Source of the DNA: CAIKOD01 sp035505975
GTDB taxonomy: Archaea; Halobacteriota; Methanomicrobia; Methanomicrobiales; Methanospirillaceae
Length of the DNA: 35,418 bases
NCBI GenBank assembly: GCA_035505975.1
Contig: DATJQJ010000021.1
Location: forward strand, 1 to 35,418
Reading direction: 5' to 3'
Part shown: positions 24,308 to 32,484 of the stretch, in pieces
How the letters are laid out: each line of letters begins with the position of its first letter
Position numbering within the stretch: position 1 is the first letter of the stretch
Position numbers and translations under genes: made by a program
Notes under the pieces: generated by a model
The model's database searches: none
What the model saw: the letters and a program-made list of their open reading frames with translations, nothing else
Told to the model about the DNA's origin: nothing

Positions 24308-25237
24308 TCAGAACACATAGGTCGTCCCGACCGTGTTCAGGATACATCGCCCCGGCATCTCGACCATGAACCTGTTGATCGCTTCCCACCCGGTGCAGTG
24401 CATCGGGACCACGTAATCGGGACTGATCTGCTTCATCCCGTCCACAGTGGGTGGAATCACTTCGGCGAACCCCTGTCCCGCGAGATGGAACCCACCGAGC
24501 ACGGCATGGACATGTTCGATCCCGGTGATCTTCCGCGCGTAGCGGACCGTATTAATGATCCCGGCATGGGCGCAGCCGCTGATAACGACAAGGCCCTTGT
24601 CACTTACGTTTACGATAAGGGCCTGGTCGTCCCTTATCGGATCGGGTGCCCATGAGCCGTCTATACACGCCTCCATCCCCGGCATGCCTTTCTCGAACGC
24701 TGTGGTGCGTTCCACTTCCCCGGTTACCAGGAGGTGGCCTGCAGCGAGAGATGTGGGGCCGCTGTGCCGGAGGATGTCGGCCCCCGCCTTCTTCAGGGTC
24801 ACGGCATCGGGCGAAGGAAGGTCGACCGTCGCCATACGGCCTTTCAGTCGCCTGCGGAGAAATACATCCGGGTGCGCGACGAGCGGGACCTGGTGTCCCG
24901 CCTCACCGAGAAGTCCTGGGAGTCCTCCTGTATGGTCAAAGTGTCCGTGGCTCAGGACCACGGCCTCGATTGTCGTGAGGTCAATTCCAAGCTGCCGGGC
25001 ATTGTACGGCATGCATACAGGCGTCAGACCGGTATCGAACAGGACCGCATGCTCTTTCTTCCCGGAGAAGACCCGGACGAGGCAGGAAAGCCCGTGCTCG
25101 GCAAGCAGGGTCCGTTTCGTTGAGAACGGCAGGCGCCGGTCAACGGGCGTTGCAGGTGCCGTAAACATGTCGGTATAGTTATCGACGAGGACGGTGATCT
25201 CCACGCGGTCCGTATCTTTAAGAGAGATTTCAGTCAT
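24308..25237 (-). CDS. Metallo-beta-lactamase fold hydrolase (dihydropterin-RFA-P synthase-like, COG1237)
   Basis: The 309-residue protein has the metal-binding motif SHGHFDHTGG, a preceding LFDTG, a later His in GCAHAGIINTVRYA and GGFHLAG. It opens with VEITVLVDNYTDMF. This set is typical of the COG1237 group, which includes the Methanocaldococcus enzyme that builds the arylamine-pterin link of methanopterin (7,8-dihydropterin-6-methyl-RFA-phosphate synthase). A role in methanopterin synthesis is therefore possible, but the group holds several paralogues and the sequence alone does not decide. It should be cytoplasmic and bind two zinc or similar ions. It lies behind DUF2284 on the same strand with an 86-base gap. 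Confidence 0.8.
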   Translation of the reverse strand: MTEISLKDTDRVEITVLVDNYTDMFTAPATPVDRRLPFSTKRTLLAEHGLSCLVRVFSGKKEHAVLFDTGLTPVCMPYNARQLGIDLTTIEAVVLSHGHFDHTGGLPGLLGEAGHQVPLVAHPDVFLRRRLKGRMATVDLPSPDAVTLKKAGADILRHSGPTSLAAGHLLVTGEVERTTAFEKGMPGMEACIDGSWAPDPIRDDQALIVNVSDKGLVVISGCAHAGIINTVRYARKITGIEHVHAVLGGFHLAGQGFAEVIPPTVDGMKQISPDYVVPMHCTGWEAINRFMVEMPGRCILNTVGTTYVF

Positions 25238-25323
25238 TTACATCATCGTTACCGGTTCAATGGGGGGTTATCTGATATGAAATGCGCATACGAAGGCCCC
25301 GGTCCGGGATTAATTTTATTCTC

Positions 25324-25962
25324 CTAGTCGATCAGCAGGATTGCCATCAGTTCAGGGTGCCCGCTCACGGGGAACCGGATCGACATCCCCGCCCGCTCGG
25401 CAGTCCTGACCATGTTCACGCCGACGGCGTGCTCAGGGATCCTTGCCTGCGTCGGGTGGAGGCAGACACCTCCTTGTACGTTGCAGGTCTCGCAAAGCCG
25501 GCATGAGCCGTTGATGAACGCGAGTGCAAACGGGTTACCTGCATTGAATGCGATACGCTCGAGTTCGAGCATCAGGGGAGCGAATGTTCCCGTCCCGTCG
25601 AAATGTTCCTTCCAGAACTGCGTCGCCTTCTCTTTCTTGTCGGCCGGCGCCCCCGGATCGAGCCAGTATTTGTAGATCGAACAGATCACATCAGGATCGG
25701 CATCTGCAGGAGAGATAAATTTTACAAGAAGCGCATACCGGTATTCGGTGAGGATCTTCCGGAATTCATCGGGAGTCGGGACGTGGGGCGGGCATGTCAG
25801 TTTCTTCCCGTACCCGATGCACCCCGCCCGGCACCTGAGAGGGACACGGTTTTCAACGACAATATCTGATGCGGTAATAATCTTCGCACCGGATGCCCCA
25901 AGCGTTCGGGCGGCATCGGCGAGGAATTCGAATGATTCCGGGTTTTTCATATCGTTATTCAT
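25324..25962 (-). CDS. DUF2284 Cys-rich putative metal-binding protein
   Basis: The 212-residue protein has two Cys clusters: CRAGCIGYGKKLTCPPH near 43-59, and CRLCETCNVQGGVCLHP near 157-173. The latter is followed by TQARIPEHAVGVNMVRTAER. This is the DUF2284 pattern, presumed to bind an iron-sulfur cluster or zinc; the function is unknown. The family is widespread in methanogens and other anaerobes. The start ATG has a TATA-like segment (GATATATGAAT on the minus strand) about 15-25 bases upstream, so the mRNA may have a very short or no leader. It diverges from dapL over 127 bases. Confidence 0.85.
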   Translation of the reverse strand: MNNDMKNPESFEFLADAARTLGASGAKIITASDIVVENRVPLRCRAGCIGYGKKLTCPPHVPTPDEFRKILTEYRYALLVKFISPADADPDVICSIYKYWLDPGAPADKKEKATQFWKEHFDGTGTFAPLMLELERIAFNAGNPFALAFINGSCRLCETCNVQGGVCLHPTQARIPEHAVGVNMVRTAERAGMSIRFPVSGHPELMAILLID

Positions 25963-26089
25963 GCGAACTATTCATATATCGATGACATCGGATATCCATA
26001 TTTTCCAGTCCGCAGCAATAGTCTGTATCGGCTTCATTCGCGGCGGATCATTGATCCATTGATAATGCTTCAGGTCGACCTATGAGTAC

Positions 26090-27241
26090 ATGTTGTACGC
26101 GAAACGTATGGGTAACCTCCCCCCCTACCTGTTTGCCCGGATCGATGAGATGAAAGCCGGGAAAATACGAGACGGCGTGGATGTCATCGACCTCGGGGTA
26201 GGCGACCCCGACCTCCCTACACCCGCCCACATCGTGGAATCTCTCTGTCAGGCAGCCGCAAAACCAGAGAACCATCATTACCCGAGCTATGCAGGGATGC
26301 CCGCGTTTCGCGAAGCGGTTGCAAAGTGGTACCAGTCGCGTTTCGGTGTAACCGCGGACCCGGGTTCGGAGATTATTGCCCTCATGGGGTCAAAAGACGG
26401 CATCGCCCATATCGGCGAGGCGTTTATCAACCCCGGCGACTATGTCCTGGCCCCGGGCCCGGGATACCCGGTCTACCGGACCGGTACTCTGTTCGCAGAG
26501 GGAAACCTCCACGAAATGCCCCTCAAAGAAGAGAATGGGTTTTTACCAGACCTCGATGCCGTTCCGAAAAAGATCGCCAAGCAGGCCGGGTTATTGTTCA
26601 TCAACTACCCGAACAACCCGACAACGGCTATCGCACCGCCGGGGTTTTACGAGGAAGTCGTGGATTTTGCCAGGGAATACGGGATTGTCGTCGTGTCCGA
26701 TAACCCGTATTCGGAGATCACCTTCGACGGATACCGGGCACCATCTTTTCTCTCGACCGATGGCGCCATGGAGGTAGGGGTCGAGATGCATTCCCTGTCA
26801 AAGACCTACAATATGACAGGATGGCGGATAGGGATGGCCGTCGGTAACGCCGGTGTGATTTCAGGGCTTGGACGGGTAAAGACCAATGTCGATTCAGGGG
26901 TTTTCAACGCCGTTCAGGAAGCGGCAATAACGGCCCTTTCGGGACCGCAGGACTGTGTACGGAAAGCCTGCGGGATATACGAGGAACGGAGGGACATCCT
27001 GGTGAAAGGGCTTCGAAGCCTGGGTTACGAAGTAACCGCCCCGAAAGCGACCTTCTACGTCTGGATGCAGGTCGACGACTGCATGGCATTCGCGGCTGGC
27101 ATGCTCGACAAAGCAGGTATCGTCGTTACTCCGGGACTTGGGTTCGGCAGTGGTGGTGAGGGCTACGTACGGTTCGCGCTGACCCGTCCGAAAGAACGGA
27201 TCACCGAGGCTCTCGAGCGGATGAGGGGACTCACACCATGA
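26090..27241 (+). CDS. dapL: LL-diaminopimelate aminotransferase (DapL-type)
   Basis: The 383-residue fold-type I PLP enzyme starts with YAKRMGNLPPYLFARIDEMK, typical of archaeal DapL, and DVIDLGVGDPDLPTP. It has the substrate-side FINYPNNPTTAIAPP and the PLP lysine in HSLSKTYNMTGWRIGM. It would convert tetrahydrodipicolinate to LL-diaminopimelate in one step with glutamate as donor. The call over a general aminotransferase rests on the N-terminal pattern and on lysA following with a 4-base overlap (ATGA). Together they cover the aminotransferase and decarboxylase ends of the lysine route; an epimerase gene (dapF) is not in the window. Confidence 0.9.
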   Translation: MLYAKRMGNLPPYLFARIDEMKAGKIRDGVDVIDLGVGDPDLPTPAHIVESLCQAAAKPENHHYPSYAGMPAFREAVAKWYQSRFGVTADPGSEIIALMGSKDGIAHIGEAFINPGDYVLAPGPGYPVYRTGTLFAEGNLHEMPLKEENGFLPDLDAVPKKIAKQAGLLFINYPNNPTTAIAPPGFYEEVVDFAREYGIVVVSDNPYSEITFDGYRAPSFLSTDGAMEVGVEMHSLSKTYNMTGWRIGMAVGNAGVISGLGRVKTNVDSGVFNAVQEAAITALSGPQDCVRKACGIYEERRDILVKGLRSLGYEVTAPKATFYVWMQVDDCMAFAAGMLDKAGIVVTPGLGFGSGGEGYVRFALTRPKERITEALERMRGLTP

Positions 27242-28530
27242 ACCTGCCTCCCCACCTTTCGATCAGGAATAACCATCTCTATATCGGTGACTTCGACACG
27301 AACGCCCTTGCAGGGGAATTCGGGACTCCCCTCTATGTGACCGACGAAGAGAGGATAATGGAGAAATACCGGCAATATGAATGCGCACTTTCGTCTCGCT
27401 ACAACAAGGTGAAGGTACTGTATGCAGCAAAGGCCAACGGGAACCTCTCGATATTGAGGACGCTGGCTGCGCTTGGTGCCGGTGCCGATGTGTTTTCAGC
27501 CGGGGAACTTGAACTGGCGCTGAATGCGGGGATGAAACCTGGAGACCTCCTCTTTAACGGCAGTTCAAAAACCCCTTCCGATTTAACGTTTGCCGTTGCA
27601 AGGGATGTCTGTGTATCGGTCGATTCGCTCGATGAACTTCATCAGCTCAATGCCGCAGCAAAGGCCGCCGGGAAGGATGCCAGGATCTCTTTCCGTGTCA
27701 ATCCTGCCCTCCATATCCCGACGCACCCGAAAATTGCGACCGGGATTGCAACCAGCAAATTCGGTATCGCGTCAGGCCTGATAACGGCCGCTTACCGTGA
27801 AGCGCTGGCCTGCAGCAACATCCTCCCTGTCGGGGTGCACTGCCATATCGGGTCGCAGATACTCGAGATCGATCCTTTTGTAAAGGCCGCGGGGGTAATG
27901 GGAACCCTCGCAAAGGAACTGACTGATATCGGGGTAAACCTCGAGTTCGTCGACCTTGGCGGAGGTCTTGGGATCCCCTATCACCATGACTCCGATCCTT
28001 CGCCTACCCCGGAGGACTATGCCCGGGCGGTAGTGCCGGTTTTCCTCGACGCGATAGCCGGCACAGGGATCAGCCCTTCACTCTGGGTCGAGCCTGGGCG
28101 GTACCTTGTCGCCGATTCAACCGTTCTGTTGACGAGGGTGAATTCCGTCAAGCGGGCCCATAAAAATTTCGTCAACGTTGACGCCGGGTTCAACCTCCTG
28201 GTCAGGCCGGTCATGTATGATTCGTACCACGAAGTCCTCGTGGCGAACAAAGCGGCGGCATCAGGCGACAACACCTATTCGATAGCAGGTCCGATCTGCG
28301 AAACAGGAGATATTCTTGCCCATGACAGGGTGCTGCCGGAACCAGAGGCAGGAGACCTGATCGCGGTCCTCGATGCGGGTGCCTACGGTTTCGCGATGTC
28401 TTCGCAATACAACTGCAGGCCTCGATGTGCAGAAGTCCTTATCAGGGGAAGGGAGAAAGGCCTGATGCGGCGGGCCGAGGGCACCAGTGATGTGACCGGC
28501 CCGATGCTTATCCCGCCATGGCAACGGTAA
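27238..28530 (+). CDS. lysA: Diaminopimelate decarboxylase
   Basis: The 430-residue alanine-racemase-fold enzyme has the PLP lysine in VLYAAKANGNLSILRTL, then HCHIGSQILEIDPF, FVDLGGGLGIPY, WVEPGRYLVADS and the active-site Cys region ICETGDILA. These are the expected motifs of LysA, which decarboxylates meso-diaminopimelate to lysine in the cytoplasm. Length is normal. Its start overlaps the dapL stop, so the pair is co-translated. The next gene, for an OB-fold protein, starts 15 bases later, suggesting that the transcript may continue. Confidence 0.95.
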   Translation: MNLPPHLSIRNNHLYIGDFDTNALAGEFGTPLYVTDEERIMEKYRQYECALSSRYNKVKVLYAAKANGNLSILRTLAALGAGADVFSAGELELALNAGMKPGDLLFNGSSKTPSDLTFAVARDVCVSVDSLDELHQLNAAAKAAGKDARISFRVNPALHIPTHPKIATGIATSKFGIASGLITAAYREALACSNILPVGVHCHIGSQILEIDPFVKAAGVMGTLAKELTDIGVNLEFVDLGGGLGIPYHHDSDPSPTPEDYARAVVPVFLDAIAGTGISPSLWVEPGRYLVADSTVLLTRVNSVKRAHKNFVNVDAGFNLLVRPVMYDSYHEVLVANKAAASGDNTYSIAGPICETGDILAHDRVLPEPEAGDLIAVLDAGAYGFAMSSQYNCRPRCAEVLIRGREKGLMRRAEGTSDVTGPMLIPPWQR

Positions 28531-28545
28531 AGGAGCTCTGCAGCC

Positions 28546-29904
28546 GTGCGGTTTCACTACGCGCTTGTTGACGACCTCCTGCAAAGGGAAGAGTTCGAGC
28601 GTCGCGTCGAGGAAAAAATAAAGGATTGCGGCGACCTGGTGGACGATACCACCGCTGCTCTCCTCGTGGTACGGGATCTCGGGCGCGAACATGTGAAAAT
28701 AAAGGAACTTGCTTCAAAAGCGAGTCTCTTCTCATTTTTTGGTAAAGTCACAGGGAAATCGGAACCCAGGGAATTCGACCGTTCTGACGGTGAAAAAGGC
28801 CTTGTCGCGACGGTAACCGTTGGCGACGAGAGCGGGGAAGCCAGGATCGTGCTCTGGGACGAGAAGGCAATGGCTGTCCAGGAGATCGACACCGGCGATG
28901 TCCTCGAGATCATAGGGAAACCCGGGAAGCGCCCGGGCGATATTACGGTCCTTGCCCTCAGGAAGTCTTCCTGCCTGATCGAGTGCCGGAGCGATGGATC
29001 CGCATTGAACGCTGCCCGAACACCGCAGGTGCGGCTCGATATCGACGTCAAGCTCCTCGCCATTGACGAACCGAGGTCGTTCACCCGCAGGGACGGCACG
29101 ACCTCAGAAATGGTCGGTGCCGCGATTGGTGACCAGGCAGGGACGGCACGCCTGGTATGCTGGGAGCCGGGCCTGCTCGATGAGGTGGTTCCCGGGATGA
29201 CACTGCACATCGCAGGCGCCGTGGACAGGTCCCAGCCTCTGCTCCGGGAATACAGCATCGATGAGAAAAGTACAATCCAGGTAACGGAACTGACGATCGA
29301 CGTACCCCTCACCCCCGTATCAGCGGTCACGGAAGGAAGAGTCTTTTCGGTCGGGGGAAAAGTTACCGGTGTCCTCCCCCCGAAATCCTTCAGGACCAGG
29401 GACGGATCTCTCTCTTCGGTGCGGAATATTGCCATGGATGACGGGACGGGAACAATGCGGGTAGTGCTCTGGGGAGAGATGGCCGAACGCCGGTATTTTT
29501 GTGGCGATACTATATGGCTGTTCAATGTCGCAGCAAGAGCCGGCCGCAACGGAGAGACAGAACTCAGTGCCGGCAGAAGCAGTTCGGTTGTCACCGGGAC
29601 AGAGGGTGGAGATGGTCCGATTGAATTCGAAGGGACGATCATCTCAAGCCGGGAAGGTACCTTTATCGATAACGGAACGGTTTCGTATCTTATCGAGGGA
29701 GACCATCCTTTCGGCAGGGAGATGAGGGTCAGAGGACGGCTCGCAGGTCATACTATTGTTCCCGAACAGATCGTGGCAAGAGACCTGGACCCCGGACACG
29801 TGCTCGAACGAATAATGGAGCCGACGTCTGAAGAGTGTCCCCCGGCACCGGGAACCGGCGATCCTCCGAAAGATGCCCCGGGAGGCAGGAAATCGGAAAG
29901 GTGA
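28546..29904 (+). CDS. Replication protein A-like multi-OB-fold single-strand DNA binding protein
   Basis: The 452-residue protein has a helical N-terminal part and three repeated OB-fold modules. Each has a basic strand followed by a V..GDESG/TGTMR..LW pattern: VTVGDESGEARIVLWDEKAM, then IGDQAGTARLVCWEPG and MDDGTGTMRVVLWGEMAE. A fourth, weaker strand set (EFEGTIISSREGTFIDNG) and a Pro/Gly/Lys-rich tail follow. This is the euryarchaeal RPA design for binding single-stranded DNA in replication and repair. No clear zinc finger is visible. The start is a GTG at 28546 with GGAG 10 bases upstream; no other start fits as well. It lies between lysA and radA, its usual functional partner. Confidence 0.85.
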   Translation: MRFHYALVDDLLQREEFERRVEEKIKDCGDLVDDTTAALLVVRDLGREHVKIKELASKASLFSFFGKVTGKSEPREFDRSDGEKGLVATVTVGDESGEARIVLWDEKAMAVQEIDTGDVLEIIGKPGKRPGDITVLALRKSSCLIECRSDGSALNAARTPQVRLDIDVKLLAIDEPRSFTRRDGTTSEMVGAAIGDQAGTARLVCWEPGLLDEVVPGMTLHIAGAVDRSQPLLREYSIDEKSTIQVTELTIDVPLTPVSAVTEGRVFSVGGKVTGVLPPKSFRTRDGSLSSVRNIAMDDGTGTMRVVLWGEMAERRYFCGDTIWLFNVAARAGRNGETELSAGRSSSVVTGTEGGDGPIEFEGTIISSREGTFIDNGTVSYLIEGDHPFGREMRVRGRLAGHTIVPEQIVARDLDPGHVLERIMEPTSEECPPAPGTGDPPKDAPGGRKSER

Positions 29905-29953
29905 GAGGATATGCACGGATCTCGTATTCACTTTCACCCTGTGCACGAGCCGG

Positions 29954-30006
29954 ATGCATATATGGGAGAGTATATGATGTTCTTGTCAGTAAAGAGGTAG
30001 ATAGAG
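29954..30006 (+). promoter_or_regulatory. TATA box and ribosome binding site of radA
   Basis: A TATA-like GCATATATGG (about 29956-29965) would start transcription near 29985. AGAGGT at 29993-29998 lies 8 bases before the ATG. radA can therefore be expressed apart from the upstream RPA gene. Confidence 0.55.
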
Positions 30007-30984
30007 ATGACCACCACAGGTCCTTTGGAACTTGATGACTTGCCCGGCGTCGGCCCGACAACAGCCGAGAAACTTCGGGAAGCAGGGTTTGTTACTGTCG
30101 AGAGCATTGCAACGGCTTCACCTGCAGACCTTGCAGAGACCGCCGAGATCGCAGAATCCACTGCAAAGAAGATGATCAAAGCTGCACGCGAAATGGTCGA
30201 GCTTGACGGATTCAAAACCGGAAAAGACGTCTTCGAGCAGAGGAAGGAAGTACGGAAGCTCCAGACCCGCGTCCCGGAATTCGATGCCCTGCTCGGGGGA
30301 GGTCTAGAGACCCAGGCAATCACTGAACTCTATGGTGAATTCGGTTCTGGTAAAAGCCAGATTGTTCACCAGCTTGCCGTGAATGTCCAGCTCCCCGAGG
30401 AGGAGGGCGGGCTGAACGGAAGTACCGTCTACATCGACACCGAAAATACCTTCAGGCCGGAACGTATCGAGCAGATGGTAAACGGTCTGGGGATTAGTGA
30501 TGCAGACCCCCAGGAATTCCTGAGCAATATTCATGTTGCCCGTGCCCATACTTCCGATCACCAGATGCTCCTCGTCGAGACCGCACGGGAGCGGGCGGCA
30601 GAGCTCAGGGATTCCGACCGGCCGGTCAGGCTTTTCATTATCGATTCCCTTACCGCCCATTTCAGGGCAGAATACGCAGGGAGGGGCACCCTCGCTACCA
30701 GGCAGCAGAAGTTGAACCGTCATATGCATGACCTCTTCAAGCTCGTCGATGAGAACAATGCAGTGGCGCTGGTGACGAACCAGGTAATGTCGAACCCGGC
30801 AGTTTTCTTCGGCGACCCGACGAAACCAATCGGAGGGAATATTGTCGGTCATACCGCAACATTCAGGCTGTATCTCAGGAAAAGCAAGGGAGGAAAACGT
30901 GTCGCCCGCCTCGTGGACAGTCCGAACCTCCCCGAGGGCGAAGCAGCATTCATGGTAGAAGAAGCTGGTCTCAAGCCGTGCTGA
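30007..30984 (+). CDS. radA: DNA repair and recombination protein RadA
   Basis: The 325-residue recombinase has an N-terminal helix-hairpin-helix domain (LDDLPGVGPTTAEKLREAGF, residues 9-28) and a polymerisation linker. The ATPase core carries Walker A GEFGSGKS (110-117), VYIDTENTFRPERIEQM and Walker B LFIIDSLT (209-216). The L2 and C-terminal core read NQVMSNPAVFFGDPTKPIGG and HTATFRLYLRKSKGGKR. Length and order are standard, and no intein is present. It forms filaments on single-stranded DNA and catalyses strand exchange. The preceding RPA gene and the overlapping following phosphatase gene make a compact cluster. Confidence 0.97.
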   Translation: MTTTGPLELDDLPGVGPTTAEKLREAGFVTVESIATASPADLAETAEIAESTAKKMIKAAREMVELDGFKTGKDVFEQRKEVRKLQTRVPEFDALLGGGLETQAITELYGEFGSGKSQIVHQLAVNVQLPEEEGGLNGSTVYIDTENTFRPERIEQMVNGLGISDADPQEFLSNIHVARAHTSDHQMLLVETARERAAELRDSDRPVRLFIIDSLTAHFRAEYAGRGTLATRQQKLNRHMHDLFKLVDENNAVALVTNQVMSNPAVFFGDPTKPIGGNIVGHTATFRLYLRKSKGGKRVARLVDSPNLPEGEAAFMVEEAGLKPC

Positions 30985-31676
30985 AGGCGCTCCTTACCGA
31001 TGTGGACGGTACGATTACCGATACAGGACGTGCGGTGAGCACCGGCGCTATCGATGCCATGCGGGCGCTCATCGCACGGGGCGTTGAAGTTGTTCTTGCG
31101 AGCGGCAACACCGCCTGTTTTATGGATGCGTTATCGAGGATAGTTGGTACGAATGGCACCCTGATCGGTGAGAACGGGGGCGTCTACCGCATCGGTTTCT
31201 TTGGAGACCTCCATGTGACCGGTCAGAAATCTGTCAGTCTCGAAGCGCTCGGCATCGTTGAGAATTATTACCGTTCGCGGGGTGTCGGACTTCAGTTATA
31301 CAGCCCGCAATACCGTTTTTCAGATGTTGCTTTTGCGAGGACGGTCCCGGCAGACGAAGTCAGGGCCATCCTTTCGGGACACAACGTGCAGGTCCTGGAT
31401 ACAGGGTTCGCCATCCACCTCCAGGAGCAGGGTGTGAACAAGGGGAGAGCTCTTCTTGACCTTGCACGCGACATGGGGCTGTCGCCAAAAGATTTTCTTG
31501 CGATAGGAGACGGGGTGAACGATGTGGAGACGATCCGAGCCGCTGGAATTGGTATCGCTGTGGGGAATGCTCACCAGCTGGCTAAAGATGCCGCCGATTA
31601 TGTAACAGAAAAAACGTATGGTGATGGGTTTATCGAAGCTATAGAGAAATATTCGTCTTATTTTCTCGAGAGGTAG
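30978..31676 (+). CDS. Archaeal phosphoglycolate phosphatase-type HAD hydrolase
   Basis: The 232-residue protein has motif I LLTDVDGTITD (Asp8, Asp10), motif II LASGNT, the loop IGENGGVYR, a conserved Lys in QEQGVNKGRALLDLA and motif IV AIGDGVNDVETIRAAG. This is the Cof-like HAD subgroup IIB with the short cap of archaeal phosphoglycolate phosphatase (about 225-240 residues). It likely removes phosphate from 2-phosphoglycolate, a by-product that can arise in DNA end repair; related sugar-phosphate substrates are possible. The GTG start overlaps the radA stop by 7 bases, implying coupled translation. Its end overlaps the convergent PRC-barrel gene by 19 bases. Confidence 0.88.
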   Translation: MLKALLTDVDGTITDTGRAVSTGAIDAMRALIARGVEVVLASGNTACFMDALSRIVGTNGTLIGENGGVYRIGFFGDLHVTGQKSVSLEALGIVENYYRSRGVGLQLYSPQYRFSDVAFARTVPADEVRAILSGHNVQVLDTGFAIHLQEQGVNKGRALLDLARDMGLSPKDFLAIGDGVNDVETIRAAGIGIAVGNAHQLAKDAADYVTEKTYGDGFIEAIEKYSSYFLER

Positions 31677-31909
31677 CGATCGACCACGATATAATCCTTG
31701 ATGTCTTTTACCGCTTCAAAATTTATATAGAGCTTATCGCCCTCGAGTCTGTACCCGGAAGTATCGAAAGACGGATCAGGATGGATGATCAGGTCAACGA
31801 CCTGACCTGTATCGAAATCAACAATGATATTTTTCAGCGTTCCGATCATCTTTCCGTCATTGGTCATAATTTTCTTTCTCGAGAGACTCCGGGCCAATGT
31901 GCGTGTCAT
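31658..31909 (-). CDS. PRC-barrel domain protein
   Basis: The 83-residue product is one PRC-barrel: KKIMTNDGKMIGTLKNIIVD, then FDTGQVVDLIIHPDPSFDTS and YRLEGDKLYINFEAVKDIKD. Single-domain PRC-barrel proteins are common in euryarchaea; the fold is an adaptor for RNA or protein binding (compare RimM and photosynthetic reaction centre H), and the archaeal role is mostly unknown, though some are tied to cell division. The ATG at 31909 is preferred over an upstream in-frame start because the TATA-like box lies about 25 bases ahead, implying a leaderless mRNA. Its 3' end overlaps the convergent phosphatase gene by 19 bases. Confidence 0.85.
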   Translation of the reverse strand: MTRTLARSLSRKKIMTNDGKMIGTLKNIIVDFDTGQVVDLIIHPDPSFDTSGYRLEGDKLYINFEAVKDIKDYIVVDRYLSRK

Positions 31910-31927
31910 AAAAAAAGTGATGATATC

Positions 31928-31940
31928 TAAATATTTAAAG
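31928..31940 (-). promoter_or_regulatory. TATA box of the PRC-barrel gene
   Basis: On the minus strand this reads CTTTAAATATTTA, a good archaeal TATA box, centred about 25 bases from the ATG. That distance means transcription would start at or next to the start codon, so no ribosome binding site is needed. Confidence 0.6.
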
Positions 31941-31994
31941 ATGTTTAAAAACCTCACATTTTTGCTAATAAAATCCAATAAACTAAAAATAATT

Positions 31995-32204
31995 CTAACT
32001 CAGGATCTCGTGTGCCATCCGGATGTCTTCCTTGGTAATCGTTTTTCTGCCGGCATGAGATGCCAGCTTGATGGCCTCCCTGGTAATTTTCCCTCCATAT
32101 GCTTCCATAAGCTCGGACAGCAGTTCTCCTGCATCACCGCTCACTCGATCGGCACCATGTTTCCTGATTATCCGCATCACCGGGGCAACTGGTAATTCCG
32201 TCAT
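31995..32204 (-). CDS. Archaeal histone
   Basis: The 69-residue protein is a single histone fold: MTELPVAPVMRIIRKHGADR, VSGDAGELLSELMEAYGGKI, then REAIKLASHAGRKTITKEDI and RMAHEILS. It matches the HMf/HPh size and the typical RKTI-KEDI loop and last helix. It forms dimers and longer stacks that wrap DNA. The ATG at 32204 has AAGGAG (minus strand, 32215-32220) 10 bases upstream, and a TATA-like AGATATATCT lies at about 32249-32258. A 14-residue in-frame extension upstream is rejected because it would swallow the ribosome binding site. Confidence 0.97.
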   Translation of the reverse strand: MTELPVAPVMRIIRKHGADRVSGDAGELLSELMEAYGGKITREAIKLASHAGRKTITKEDIRMAHEILS

Positions 32205-32298
32205 TGGCCTGTATCTCCTTTCGGTTTTTATTGTGATGATTTCCAATCAGATATATCTGGCGGTCAGGACAGGGTTTATCGTGTTGTTGATGGTTTAT

Positions 32299-32330
32299 GG
32301 GGCCTGGGCGGGGCGGAGCCCGGAGGGGCT
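32299..32330. other. Isolated GC-rich G-tract motif
   Basis: Within an AT-rich intergenic region, four G-runs (32299-32302, 32306-32308, 32310-32313, 32325-32328) meet a loose G-quadruplex pattern. An AGCCC/GGGCT hairpin (32317-32321 with 32326-32330) overlaps it. It lies upstream of the histone promoter. Its function is unknown. Confidence 0.35.
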
Positions 32331-32368
32331 TTGGAATTATCAGTATTAATATAATTACAATCTATTTC

Positions 32369-32380
32369 AAAAAAAAAAAA
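32369..32380 (-). terminator. Oligo-T tract downstream of the wHTH-CBS gene
   Basis: Twelve A on the plus strand read as T12 on the minus strand, 105 bases after the stop of the wHTH-CBS gene. Long T-runs are sufficient archaeal termination signals. The histone gene beyond it would thus be insulated. Confidence 0.5.
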
Positions 32381-32484
32381 TGCAGATTTTTTACAATTGT
32401 CCAAATATGACCGACTGCAAGCCGTTGCGAAAATAGTGGCCGGAGTTTCCGTGATAATTGATTCTCCGGAACCCCACCAGAGTG

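Noticed and set aside
28557..29642. Open frame of 361 codons opposite the RPA-like gene
   Set aside because: It is Ser/Arg/Pro-rich and motif-free, typical of antisense frames; the plus strand has repeated OB-fold modules.
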